Assembly (NCBI GenBank): GCA_009767595.1
Contig: VSDK01012728.1
Span: 709,136-773,135, forward strand
Origin: Symbiodinium kawagutii
Taxonomy: Eukaryota > Sar > Dinophyceae > Suessiales > Symbiodiniaceae
Direction of reading: 5' to 3'
Length of the DNA stretch: 64,000 bases
How positions within the stretch are numbered: the stretch's first letter is position 1; every line of letters begins with the position of its first letter. Positions 1 to 10,988 of the stretch are shown piece by piece. The position numbers and the translations under genes are program-made. The notes under the pieces were generated by a model. That model was not told where the DNA came from, did no database searches, and saw only the letters and a program-made list of their open reading frames with translations.

Positions 1-1229
1 GGGCAGCAGCGCAGCTCAGCCCAGTCAGACACAGCCTAAAAGCTGTAGTGCACAGCCCCGAAGCTGTAGTGGTAGCTCTTCTGTCTCTTTTCCCTTGGGT
101 TTTCTTCATGTCACTTTTCTTTTCTCCTTGCGATGATTCGCAAGCTCTTTTAATTATTGATTTCTTCATCTCTTTTTTTGCCCATGGCTTTTGTCATTCT
201 TTTGATTTGTTTTTTTTCTTTTGTTCCACAAAATTTTCTGACACACACTTCGTACCCAAGCTTTTTTACCAAAGCCCAGGCCCGCTTGCACGGCCAGGAC
301 GTGAGTGTCCACAAGCAATTCCCAAAATGTTACAGTTGCCGTTCTTGGTCGACCTTTGCTGGGGATGATCGACGCCGCCCCAGGTTTCATTCATGTTGGG
401 CAACATGTCTTCCAGAAGCAGCAGCAGTGAAGCAGGTCCTGACTCTTAAGGGATCAGGCTGAGTGGCAGTTGATGGCAGAAGTGGATGGAACTGGACGTC
501 AGGTATATCATATCTGCTATCAGTTCGGTATGCACTGATTCTAGAGTCTAGAGTCATATGACATCAAATGAAATTGTACCCAAAGTATCTTGACTGAACA
601 GCAAAAAGTTTGGCCCTGCATCCCACTTAGATGGGGTTCAGCTCAAGCAAGAGCTTGTGGGGAAGCAAGGCTCTTGACAAATATCACATGATCACAAACA
701 TGCTGCTATGTTCATCTACGAGTATCAAAATCTGGCGGTGAGAATCGTCTATAGACCTATCCTGACCTTTCTGTATTCGGACTCCGGGGAAACACCTTAA
801 AGCAGCAATTTCTCTCGACGCCGCACCGCCATCTGAAAGGTCATCTGGTCAGAAACAACGGTGCTTCAAGCCGTACAAAGTACGTGATCTACAACCTATA
901 TAGATTAACCAAGCAATTGGTTCTTGTGAATGTCCATTCATTATCCACATACCGACCACCCGAATCGTTTCATCAGTCCTTCATAAACAGCACCACTTGT
1001 CAGTTCCATAATCAGTTTCAAACGACCACGGCAACAATCAAAAAGAGCACCTCTTTTGTAATCGCTTGCAGTATCGCTTCAGTGCCCAGTCTACCAGCTA
1101 TCATTGGATACACCATGTCTATAAACCATCTCATTGGTGAAACCATCTATGAGTTAAACCAATAGCTTTACTTCACTCAACATCTCAATGACATCTATAG
1201 CCATTAATTAACTATAACTATAAGTATCA
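1..1229. other. No confident gene
   Basis: The first 480 bases have open frames on the plus strand (to 462), but the T-rich run at 160-240 and competing frames prevent a call. From 480 to 1229 I see no coding signal or named repeat. Confidence 0.4.
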
Positions 1230-1269
1230 CTAGCCACAATCAATAGCCATCATAACGGCCACCATGGGT

Positions 1270-1476
1270 TCAACGCCCAGTCGACCCCATCCTTGGTGAC
1301 CACGGTGTGACCACGGCGTGACCACGGTGTGACCAGCCCAACGCCTCAGGTCCCCACCGCTGCGCCTCGGTGAATTGCCGTCCAAGCTCGAACTGCAGGA
1401 ACTGCTTCGATAGCAGCGATGGCCTGGACGGGGGGGTGGAGCAAGCACCGTGCTTCGCAGTGCGTTTTCCAAAGGC
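1270..1476 (-). CDS. Putative exon (GC-rich coding-like island)
   Basis: A 69-codon open stretch on the minus strand between an upstream TAA and a TGA, in a GC-rich island amid AT-rich DNA. It contains FLQFELGRQFTEAQRWGPEA, which reads like folded protein, followed by the GTGACCACGG repeat. A second minus-strand frame is also open (80 codons, Ser/Pro-rich), so the frame is uncertain. No domain is recognised. Confidence 0.35.
   Translation of the reverse strand, partial: AFGKRTAKHGACSTPPSRPSLLSKQFLQFELGRQFTEAQRWGPEALGWSHRGHAVVTPWSPRMGSTGR
1290..1336. repeat. 11-12 bp repeat GTGACCACGGT
   Basis: Four copies of GTGACCACGG(T/C)GT inside a GC-rich coding-like island. Confidence 0.8.
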
Positions 1477-1800
1477 TTAGTGATGCTTGTGAAGGGTCAG
1501 GATTATATGTGTATATCTAAATATATATATATATACATATATATATATGTATTCATGATTCATGCTGATTTATGGTTCATGATTTATGTATGCATGTTTC
1601 ATGATGATTTGTGATGCTTCATGATGGTCAATTGTGATTGTTGATGCTTGACGATTGTTCCTAGGGTGGCTCCTAGGGATCCATCATAGCGGGCGAATCC
1701 AAACAACCAACAACCCAGGTCACCAAACACGGGCGCCCTGCACACATCCCAACGGCGCAGCTTGGCCGCTTGACCCACGTCGCTATCTTGGGATGAATAT

Positions 1801-1914
1801 GGCTATGGGTCAAGCAATTGACCAACCAACTAATGGGGCTTAATAACCAACAATAATAGGGAAAACAATGGTTGATGATGGGGAACCAGGGGTACGGGGT
1901 TTTGACCCACAGCC
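1801..1914. mobile_element. MITE-like element, family 3, copy 1
   Basis: GGCTATGGGTCAA at the left and TTGACCCACAGCC at the right, with conserved internal blocks CAATTGACCAACCAACTAAT and CAGGGGTACGGGGTTTTGACC. ATAT flanks both ends. Confidence 0.75.
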
Positions 1915-1970
1915 ATATAGCGGTGAACAGAGTCACGACAAAGCGATTTTGTTTGATCAAAAGAATCCGA

Positions 1971-2061
1971 TTGGTGGTTTCAACCCCTGTGAAAAATATT
2001 AGTCAACCAACCAATTGGTAATGATCACCAGGGAAAAATAAAACATGTTTGAAACCACCAA
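1971..2061. mobile_element. MITE-like element, family 2, copy 1
   Basis: Perfect 13-bp terminal inverted repeat TTGGTGGTTTCAA / TTGAAACCACCAA around an AT-rich centre that contains AATATTAGTCAACCAACCAATTGG and GATCACCAGGG. The same plan is found at 5196, 35774, 59155 and 60971. Confidence 0.75.
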
Positions 2062-2363
2062 CCAGTAATAGCATATAGCAAAAACAATAGTCGCACAATG
2101 TTGATCAGCATAGCGTAAATAGCATCACAAAAGTCACAAAATAGCAGAAGCATAATGGAGATGCGAATAGGTTGCAGCTGTTTCCATGCTCATTCTTGTG
2201 GATTTGTGTTTTGCTGTTGATCAGTCAAGGGCATTGGTGCCTGGTGATGCAACGATCCCTTTGCAAGGAGGGCAGGGATAGCACAATCACCAGTCGCAGC
2301 GAGTTGAATGGCATAGCGGCATCCCATAGATAGTGTACCAGTAGTGTTGTCATGCATCATTTG

Positions 2364-2464
2364 GTGGTTTCTCAAAACAGGGAGCCCCAAAAATGGCTGG
2401 TTTCTTACTATAAATAGTTGATTCAATGGATGATTTGGGGGTACCCCTATTTTGAGAAACACCC
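2364..2464. mobile_element. MITE-like inverted-repeat element, family 1, copy 1
   Basis: About 101 bp running from TGGTTTCTCAAAACAGGG to CCCTATTTTGAGAAACACCC, a near-palindrome with terminal inverted repeats of roughly 20 bp and an inner TTGGGGGTACCCC / GGGAGCCCCAA pair. The same design recurs eight more times in this window. Confidence 0.8.
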
Positions 2465-4517
2465 ATTTGCCAATTCGTAAATTCTGGTCTCCAACAGTTG
2501 CTATCAGCTTCGTGCCATGGTAGCCAGCCGACATCTCCGCCTCATGCTTACACCCAGTCGGCAAGTAGCCTCATATGGGTCACTACCCCGCACACCACCT
2601 GCTCATATCCAGTAAATGACCAGACTAGTGGAGCTGTTGGGATGATTTTCTACCCATTTGTTGATTGGTTGATATTGGCCCAAAATCATGTAACCCATAG
2701 AATCCAACACAACTGGCCAAGGTCTCCAGGGTGTACCGGGCTTGATGAAAGCAGCCATCACAGCGCCTGTTTTCACCGGCTTGCTGGCCGTCCTTAAAGG
2801 CGTCTGCTTGCTGCATCGAGGGGACCAGCATTTGGACGGTCAAAAACACCTCTGGGCAAAGCGTACAAATATTCAAAAAGATATGTATATTCTGAGTATG
2901 TTCTGAACGATTAAGCATACGAGAAAACGTTTATACAATAATTAGATGTATTTCCACATGTGCGCACTTGCGATTCTCTCTCTCTCTCGATATATATAAT
3001 AAATAGATATGCATTTACAGGTATAAGTATATACATATATCAGTATATATGTGTGATAATATGACTATAAAGTACTTAAACAAATTTAATACATACCCTA
3101 CTCTCCATGTATTTATTCGTTCACATATGGTGAAACCCCAAGTTATTGGTGGTCAGCATTCTCAAACATTACGGTTGGAGGAACCACAAAGCCTGAAGCT
3201 TCAAAACAATGAAAATAGAAACGGATGGATGAATGGTCAATGAATGCCAATGACTGGTGATTCATGGCTAATTGATGATTAGTTGATGGTTAGTTGGTTC
3301 ATTCATGGTATGGATGTTCATTATGTTTTGTAACATCGGAGAAGTAAACATCTATGCGTAGAGACGTGCTTTTGTATATGGTTTTGAAGCGCCTTATACA
3401 CACAAGTGGCGGCTCCAACACCTTGATGGTCAATGCAATCCTGATGCTTGGAGGTAGCCATGACGTCCCCACCCACCTCACTAGTCGGCTCGCCCCGGCA
3501 GCTTGGCATCCCCGACAAGTTATGAAGCGAGGCTTCATGTGAACCAAGGACCTCATCTATGCTCACTTGTCCCCCAGTGGCTGGTACAGCTGCAGTTGTG
3601 CCGTTCGAATAATTTGGAGATGTGAAGGCAATGGCTGTTAGCAATGATCATAAATAGTGCTTGAGACCTGTTCATGATCGTTGACAAAGGGGGTTCATAT
3701 AATGTGTTGATCTGATTTTTTGCAATCCGAACATCCAAACAATATAGCAATAAACACAGCCAAACGGACAGTTTCACATAACAAACGTTCTGAATTTCAG
3801 CCAATAGCATGCGGAGGATAAACAAAGAAGCAGGAAGACTATGCCGCATATCAAGTCAACAGAATACAAGAGTCACACATGTTCTGAATATGATTGAGGT
3901 GGAACCAGAGGGACGTACTCATCAACAGTGTCTGCGTGGTTGCACACCTAAACCCTCAAAACTGAATGCATCGTCAAGGTGGATTCTACCTATCATCTGC
4001 TGTTCTTAATCACATGCACACAGTAAATCCAACTGACAGCCAATTGCTTCCCCACAATGAACCGTCAACCTTTTTGGTGAGCTTGGGTGCATTTGGATGG
4101 TTGGAGTCACAAAACTTTTGAGGAAATCCGGTAGGCGAAGCTGCTAATGCTCCTGATTTTCCAGCTATCTGCAGGTGAATCTACAAACGGTCTGTATGAT
4201 GAAATCCCTTGCTGCTAAGCAAATGATCTGTCGCTGGTTTTGATTACCAAGTTTGACAAAACCGTGTAGTTAAGCCACTAATTCTGAGTGCTTGCTTTGC
4301 CACAATGCTGAAGATAGTCCCAACACTTACACCATGATAACAACATATGACAACTCATGATGCTATCCAACCGCTATCTTTCGGTAATGCCATGGATACC
4401 CGCTGGTAGCTTAACCTGGGAACGTCTCAGCCATTGCTTGCCAGTGGGGATGTGTTCCAGCTTGGCAGGGCATTCCAAATGATTCACTACCACGTGATTG
4501 GTTCTGTGAATGTCAAT
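2465..4517. other. AT-rich DNA without a supported gene
   Basis: Short open frames of 60-124 codons overlap on both strands and none has splice signals or a family. Contains a CT microsatellite and TATATA at about 2975-3050. Confidence 0.4.
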
Positions 4518-4606
4518 TTGGTGGGGAACCCCCAAAATGGTTAGTTCACTACTATAGATGGTCTAGATTGGATGATTTGGGGGGTCCCTTGTTTTGAGAA
4601 ACCAAC
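4518..4606. mobile_element. MITE-like element, family 1, copy 2 (left end decayed)
   Basis: Starts GGTGGGGAACCCCCAAAATGG and ends GGGTCCCTTGTTTTGAGAAACC. The left TTTCTCAAAATA segment is lost; the right inverted repeat is well kept. Confidence 0.7.
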
Positions 4607-5195
4607 ACTTCCGGCTTTGGCTCCGTATTGACCCACAGCATTTTTTGTCATGATCCACTATAGGTAAGTAAGCATCCTCGAACAGTAGCTTAAGAGCATA
4701 AAACATCAATGTCATCAACATCGACCAACCGTAATTAGCCATCATCAGTCACGATCACTTACCATCAAAACCATAATCATTGACCCTAATTGACCAGCGG
4801 TAATCATAATGAATACACATGGTATCTAACCATTAACCTGTAAAACCATGTAAAACCCATCTTTGGTCATCATTGAAATTGAACTCTGGCCATCATCATC
4901 AACCGTCAGTTTCATCATCATAACTGGGCATGATTACTCATTGATCATTGTGCAACCATCACCACCCACCAGGGACCGTCTACGACCATCACTACGCTTC
5001 ATTGACTATCATGTTTTGCAATCATGACAATCATGGTCGACAGATGTTCACGGTTTTCAATGGATATCATCACTCACCACCGTTTGTCCAAAATTGGTGT
5101 CCCCATAGCTGGTTGGGTACCCTATTCATGATGATCATTTCGGGGTGGTGGGCGGTTCCATTGACATCCAACTGTGTCGGCAATTCACTCACCAG

Positions 5196-5297
5196 CTGGT
5201 TGGTGGTCACAACCGCTACGAAAAAAATATGAGACAGTGAACCAACCGTTTGTTACTATTGGGGAAAATGAAAAATGTCAATCAAAACACCAACCAG
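5196..5297. mobile_element. MITE-like element, family 2, copy 2
   Basis: CTGGTTGGTGGTCACAACCGC at the left and ATCAAAACACCAACCAG at the right. The centre keeps GAACCAACCGTTTGTTACTATTGGGGAAAATG. Confidence 0.65.
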
Positions 5298-5412
5298 TAG
5301 TTGTTACCCATGATTGTTGCTTATTGTCCTCTATTGTTAGCCATGATCAAGGGCTATAAATCCCAATCAGAAACCCACCGTTAAAAGCACCAACCAGCCA
5401 CTTGCTCCCCAG

Positions 5413-5533
5413 CTCCCCCAGTGCCCCTGCCGCCCAACTGCTGTTTGAACAGTCGTCGCTGGGCCCTTCTCGCCCCGTCCTGCGATCAGCAGATTGCGTC
5501 TGTGAAATGGACGTGGAAGCTAAACATCCACAG
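5413..5533 (+). CDS. Putative internal exon
   Basis: Bounded by an acceptor-like GCTCCCCAG and a donor-like CACAG|GTTTAA. The frame SSPSAPAAQLLFEQSSLGPS continues open through RSADCVCEMDVEAKHPQ. GC content is far above the flanks. No domain is recognised. Confidence 0.45.
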
Positions 5534-5825
5534 GTTTAATAGGAAAGCCGGCCATAAATGAGGAGTTTCACCCAGTTTTAATAGGACAACCACCTATAAA
5601 TGAGGAGCTTCAATCAACTTTCAGGTGAATTGGCAAGAGAGTAACCATTTGGTTCATATGGGCAATGGCTGACATGGTTGGCCAATATGACGTCGTTCAT
5701 GGTATGACTAACATGGGTTAATCATATGATTTGTGATGGCTGATGATGGCTGATGACGGTCGATGATGTTTTGTGATGCAAAATCATTGCTAATGATGGC
5801 CGACGAATGATGACATCAATGATAT

Positions 5826-5920
5826 GGTGGTTTCTCAAAATAGCGGTACCCCAAAAACATCCACTTGTAGTAATTAAACAACCTTTTGTGGCGTACCCCC
5901 ATTTCTGGAAATTCCCATAT
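5826..5920. mobile_element. MITE-like element, family 1, copy 3
   Basis: GGTGGTTTCTCAAAATAGCGGTACC at the left and GTACCCCCATTTCTGGAAATTCCC at the right. The right arm is diverged. ATAT-like sequence flanks both ends. Confidence 0.7.
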
Positions 5921-6573
5921 CAATGATGTTCATAAGGAATCCATATCTAAAACTGCCACTACCCTACAGATCTCCCATGGATTGCTCGTGGTTCGTCATG
6001 GTCAATAGGTGTTAGTTCCAACCAAGCACCTGGATAGTGGTACATGAGGAGTGAGACATGCCCATTTTGCTGATCATAAGTATCAAACATTGTAAGCAAC
6101 AAATATTTGGATGATGGCAAATGGCGGTTGTGAGCAACCAGCAAAAGAGACACCAAACAAATACAGGTAATCAAAGGGATGTCACTGGGATGTCCACTGG
6201 AACGCTCATATCAGTGCAAACTGTCTGCTTTATTGAATATGATCAGTCCACCTTGTCTACTACCTATCAAGTTGATAAGTTCTTCATTCCTAAATGCATC
6301 AAGTGGACTGCAGAGATAAAACTTCTACACAATAGAACCGGACAGTTCCCTTCTAAAATACATGCAAACAAAAGGTTCCCTGGTAGTGTATGACCCATGG
6401 TAAACAAATCACCTTATAAGGTACCCTCTGGTAAACTGACATAGCAATGGAAAATCCACCAATTATCAATGGTTTCCAAGGGTCTCTATCAAACATGGTG
6501 ATTTTCCACAAGTTACCATGGTGGATAACCTTCACCGTAGCTTACAACCACAAGTGACCATGGTGAATCGAAC

Positions 6574-6677
6574 CAGCTACTGCCGGCAGCGCGCCTGCCG
6601 AAGAGTATCGCATCCGCGAAGTCTTGCTCATGGCGGCCTCAGCGCGGGAGCCGGGCAGCCCCTGCGCCGCCGTGAAC
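6574..6677 (-). CDS. Putative internal exon
   Basis: Minus strand, acceptor CTTTCCCAAG|G and donor GTAGCTG|GTTCGA, the AG|G acceptor form common in dinoflagellates. The open frame starts FTAAQGLPGSRAEAAMSKTS and ends with LPAVA. The sharp GC rise coincides with these borders. No domain is recognised. Confidence 0.45.
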
Positions 6678-6899
6678 CTTGGGAAAGCATTCATGGGAAA
6701 TAAGTGGCCTCTGGTGAGCCATATTATCATTGGCTCAATGGAAAAAATCCCATGGAAAACCTTGGGAAACCATATTTTCCAATGGAAAATTATCATTGTG
6801 GATGGGAAACGTTGGGAAATCAGCGATCAATGGTGGATTTTTCGTTGTCAGGTTGTGGTAGATTACTAGAGGGTAACAACAGTACCATGATTAGACATC

Positions 6900-7489
6900 A
6901 AGCATCATCGACCAGTGCTAGCTTTGGAGATCATGCATTACTTGTAATCATTCAACCATTTATCATTCATTAGACATTGTTGATCATTAACCATTGATAA
7001 ACTCATTATGTATCAATAAGTATTTATCATCAAGATCCACGAAGATTAATATCCCTTCACACAATAGTCATGAATTGGAAGCATCAATATCATTATGCGT
7101 CAATCAACAAGTATTTGTGACAATCAATGGAAATTCATCAATTCCCAGCCGATCAAGTCTGGTAATTTCCATTGGTTGTGTTCATCGATTGCACATCAGG
7201 TCCACTAAAATCCTTACAACATAATTTTCCAGGAACTCCCCTATTCATGTCCACTGTTCGAAATGTTCACGGTCCAGCATCGAATCATGTCCATTATTGA
7301 TATCCATTAATTCGAATAGTGCCTGTAGTATTCTACATTAATCAACCACGATTTACCCCCTGGAATCTGGAAACTACAAAACATCACTGTGTCTTAAAGG
7401 TTAAACCGTGGAAAAATCCTGGTAAAACCATGATAAATCGTGGTAAAACCATGGTAACATAATGGTAAATCGTGGCAAATCCTGCTCAA
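6900..7489. other. AT-rich DNA with CCATGG/AACCATGG-type short repeats
   Basis: Repeated GGTAAACCATGG and ATCATTCAACC words, no coding support. A GC-rich island at 7500-7640 has three competing minus-strand frames and is left uncalled. Confidence 0.4.
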
Positions 7490-7739
7490 TTTCATGTCTT
7501 TGGCACTTCCATATCTTTTTTTTCCCACAACCACTTCCTGAGCGGCTCCCTTGACTGCCTGAGCCTCCGGGGTGGGCGACAGCTTTCCACCCGGCGATCC
7601 TCGAGCGTTTGCCAAAGGCTGCTAGCTGTCAGGTGAACAGCAACAGCAGCAATAACAAAGATGTGGTAGACCCATATGATTTTAAGGTTAGTATCCATAT
7701 TCATGATCCATGACCTATTCTATATGACTTGCTCAACCA

Positions 7740-7866
7740 ATACATCCAATACTAACTACTAACCACTACTAACCGCTGCCATTCCTAACCACTACGAAAC
7801 AACACTTAGCCCCACTAACCACTCCTAACCACTACCCACCACTACCCACCACTACCCCCCACTACT
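7740..7866. repeat. CTAACCACTAC-type degenerate repeat
   Basis: Irregular copies of CTAACCACTAC and CCACCACTACC over about 125 bp, directly left of a GC-rich island. Confidence 0.75.
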
Positions 7867-8011
7867 CTCTGTCCCCGCCTGGTCGCCTTGGAGAAGTCAG
7901 AGCTGCCCCGGACGCCCTGAGTCGCGCCACAGGCGAGTCGCGTGACGCGCAGTTTCAGCGCTTGCTGGGCTTTGGGCTGGTGGTAATAGCTATGCTGTGC
8001 GGTGACGGTGC
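7858..8011 (+). CDS. Putative exon (frame uncertain)
   Basis: GC-rich island with an open plus-strand frame SPPGRLGEVRAAPDALSRAT continuing to QRLLGFGL before GTGGTA. A minus-strand frame is also open. There is no clear acceptor, because the left flank is the CTAACCACTAC repeat. Confidence 0.3.
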
Positions 8012-8673
8012 GGAGACATGGTGGTACGTGGTAACCAACCAAGGTGGATGGTGGTGATAGTGGCGGTTATAATTTTTGGTTCTAGTGGTGGTTATAAGAG
8101 TGATTTTAAAACCCACCAACAACTGTGGTTATACAACTTGTTGTCGTTGGGTCATGGTTGGTTGTGTTCTTGGTGTTTTTAGCATTGGCCGGTCTCAACA
8201 TCCACAACTCAGCTCTTCCTGCAACTAGGTTTCATTCTGTTTATGCATCGTTGTTGGCCGGATGGTTGCTCACTTAGCAACATTGCAGCTCTTGAACAGT
8301 AACAGTTCAGCCAACAACACCAACATCAAGTAGGATTGACCTCTGAAGACCGGTATTTACAAACACTACTGGACCACCAACAGTCACTATCATTCCCATC
8401 ATTTGCCACGGTTACCCATGATTAGACAATATCAGAAACCATTCATGACAATCATTCACCACCATCAAAAGCATGAGTGTAACCATCACTAAGCATCAGT
8501 AAAACCCTCATCGAAATCATGATTCACCGGACCATAACCACCACTATATAAACCCGTCATTAAAACCAGCAGTAACCAGTACAAAGTAGAAATCATCACA
8601 AACCACCATTAAAACCATCCTCAAAACCATCCTCAAGGCCATCCTCAAATCCATGATTGACAGCCTATCAAAC

Positions 8674-8784
8674 CTGACCATTCAAACGATCAACCCAAGC
8701 CTCAACCCATGGGGCTCGGACGGCTGGCACGCTGACATCCGAGGCTGAAGGCGCACCTACCAAGTCAGCGAGTGGGAGACACCG
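8674..8784 (-). CDS. Putative internal exon, 37 codons
   Basis: Minus strand, acceptor CCCTACAG and donor GGTCAG|GTTTGA, 111 bp and thus phase-neutral. The frame reads RCLPLADLVGAPSASDVSVP and goes on to WVEAWVDRLNGQ. No domain is recognised. Confidence 0.4.
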
Positions 8785-9089
8785 CTGTAGGGACCCTGGG
8801 GTGATGGCCGATGGTGGTTTAATGATGCAATGATGGTTGATATTGGTAGTTGCGAACATTGATTGACAATACTTAACTATGGTTAATAATGGATAATCAT
8901 GGAAAAAAATACTAATTAAGGATAAATAAAATAACAATGGTTAAATAATTGTTGATAATGGTTACATTTCAGTAGTGGTGAAGAAAAATGAACAGTTCAA
9001 TACTCGGGATGGTTGATAGTGGTTCCTGAAGACTATGGCGAATACATATGGCAATCTTTTTTGTGAGTTTTCAGATTCTTTAGCTAGCT

Positions 9090-9094
9090 GTCAG
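9090..9094. repeat. Target-site duplication, copy beyond the 3' LTR
   Basis: GTCAG immediately before the TGAATATTC end of the LTR matches 20916-20920 exactly. The pair fixes the element borders to the base. Confidence 0.92.
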
Positions 9095-9273
9095 TGAATA
9101 TTCAGGTATCACTCACCGGATGGTAATATATAACCAGAAAATGAATAACCGTTAAGCTAGTGCAACCTAATGCAGCGCGCAGCGCTGCACCTTTTGAGCC
9201 GCACATGCTAAGGCAAGGTAAGCAATGATGTATGCATATATATTACAGGGGTTTTATGTGGTGCGCTTTTACA
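9095..9273 (-). repeat. 3' LTR of the copia element (179 bp)
   Basis: Second copy of the LTR, 177 of 179 bases identical to the 5' copy. In the element's sense direction it follows a purine run. It should supply the polyadenylation region. The same 8-bp stem with a GCA loop is present at 9171-9189. Confidence 0.93.
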
Positions 9274-9281
9274 CCCCCCTC
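9274..9281 (-). promoter_or_regulatory. Polypurine tract before the 3' LTR
   Basis: On the minus strand the bases directly before TGTAAAAGCG of the 3' LTR read GAGGGGGG. A purine run abutting the 3' LTR is the usual plus-strand primer of LTR elements. Confidence 0.85.
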
Positions 9282-9464
9282 GGATCCGCCGCACAGGAAG
9301 GAGATGCTTCCAGCTGTCTGCAAATTCGGGCGAGCAAATGAATGCTGCCGTGATTTTCACTTTGCAGTTTTAAACTCAGCTTTAAGCAAAAGTGCAGCAC
9401 ATGGATCTGTTCTCGAATTAAGGAGATTTGTGCCTTTAGCATTGCTCCAAAATGGCTTGGGGTA

Positions 9465-10928
9465 TTAGCGTTCGTGGTACTTGTTCCAGACAGAACTTCC
9501 GCCCCAACGCCAGTACCACGACCCTCTCCACCATTCCCACTCAACTCCCTGCGAGTCTTCCCGCTCTGCTTGCGTGCGGTAATATCCGCGATGCTCTCGC
9601 TCAACCGTTGCAGCAGTAGCTCTTCCAGATCCTGAAGAAGTCGTCTGTTGTCGCCATGCATTGTATCCAGTTCCCCTTTGGCGCGGTGAGTATTTGGGCT
9701 CAGCATTTAAGCTGGCGGTATCTGCGCCTGAAGCCTGGGACTTGTTGATGGCGCTCTGCCTCTTCTTTTGATCAATGTTTGCAAGAACCTTGGGAAGATT
9801 GGCATCATACATCTTCTGGAACTGAAGGATGTTGCCATTGGGATCGCATTCATGAATCCCTTCCCACGTCAAAAGAAATCTGAACTGTGGGTTCGCATTG
9901 ATGAAGTCGAGATACTCAGTCGGAGAGAAAACCTTGTCGTGGTAGACCATTCCCCAGTGGCTGTTCCACCATCTGAAGGTGGCTTGGATCTGACTGATCT
10001 CCTTCTCAAAGTAGATGAGGCGCACAATTTTGTTGCCAGTTTCAATGCCTGTTACAACTCCAAGGGCTACCTGACGAGAGGTGCGTGGTGGACTAGCCAG
10101 ATGTGCATCGGCCAAGAAATCGAGGAGATCAATGTCGTACCTCGTGTAGCCATCTTCCAACAGTCGCTCCATGAATGGAAGATCGTAGGCATACCTGTTC
10201 TCGATGCTGGTGAATCCTTTCTCGATGGCACGCTTCAACTTGTGGCGAGCATCTCGGATGAACCTGGCCTCCACTCCCTCTTGTCCTCTACCTGCTTCGG
10301 AGATCATTCCTCTGGCCTTTTCAACTTGTGCTGCAGTCAAATTTCTCATCACTTCCGAATCCAGCCTGAGCTTTCCAAGACCCTCTGTGACCATGAACTT
10401 TCGTCGCTTGTCAAGCACTTTCTGCACCTTTTTCGGGTCATCAGGAATGCTTCCGTCAGGTTGCGGTAGTGGAGAGTAACCACAGATGTCGCAAGCGAAT
10501 TGTCCGGGTACGTAGTCGGTCATGCAGACCGGGCAGTCGCCAAAGTAAATTTCTGCTTGTACGGGCTTGCTTTTGACAGCAGCTTTTCGACTAGAATGTT
10601 TACCAAACGACATCTTGTACCCGGGATCCTTGGCTTCTTCCTTCTTCTCTTCTTCAGGCTCTTTTGCCGGCTCCTTCTCCTCTTTCTTCTCCTCCGCAGC
10701 TTTCTCTTCGGTCTTTGGGCCTTCAGCCTTTTTCTTTAGTGCCGAGGTAGCTGGTGGTGGAGTAGCCTCGCGCTTTTTGCCCTGAGCTTGAGGAGGCTTT
10801 GGAACCACACCTGGTTTCAATCTTGGAGAATCAGGCAATGCATAAGGATCTCTTCGTTGTCGCTTGCGGGCATCTGAGTGAACAGAGCCTTTGGGGTCAG
10901 AGGATGATGCTGCTGCTGGCGTTTCCTC

Positions 10929-10988
<60 letters not shown>

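Noticed and set aside
9150..9230. Dinoflagellate spliced-leader-like sequence in the LTR (TTTTGAGCC)
   Set aside because: Only a short chance similarity; the diagnostic 22-base leader is not present in the LTR or, as far as I can see, elsewhere in the window.
9269..9706. 145-codon minus-strand ORF overlapping the end of the Tpt1 frame and running into the 3' LTR
   Set aside because: Lies in another frame of the element's 3' end and reads through the polypurine tract; more likely a shadow of the 884-codon frame, though a helical N-terminal half is notable.
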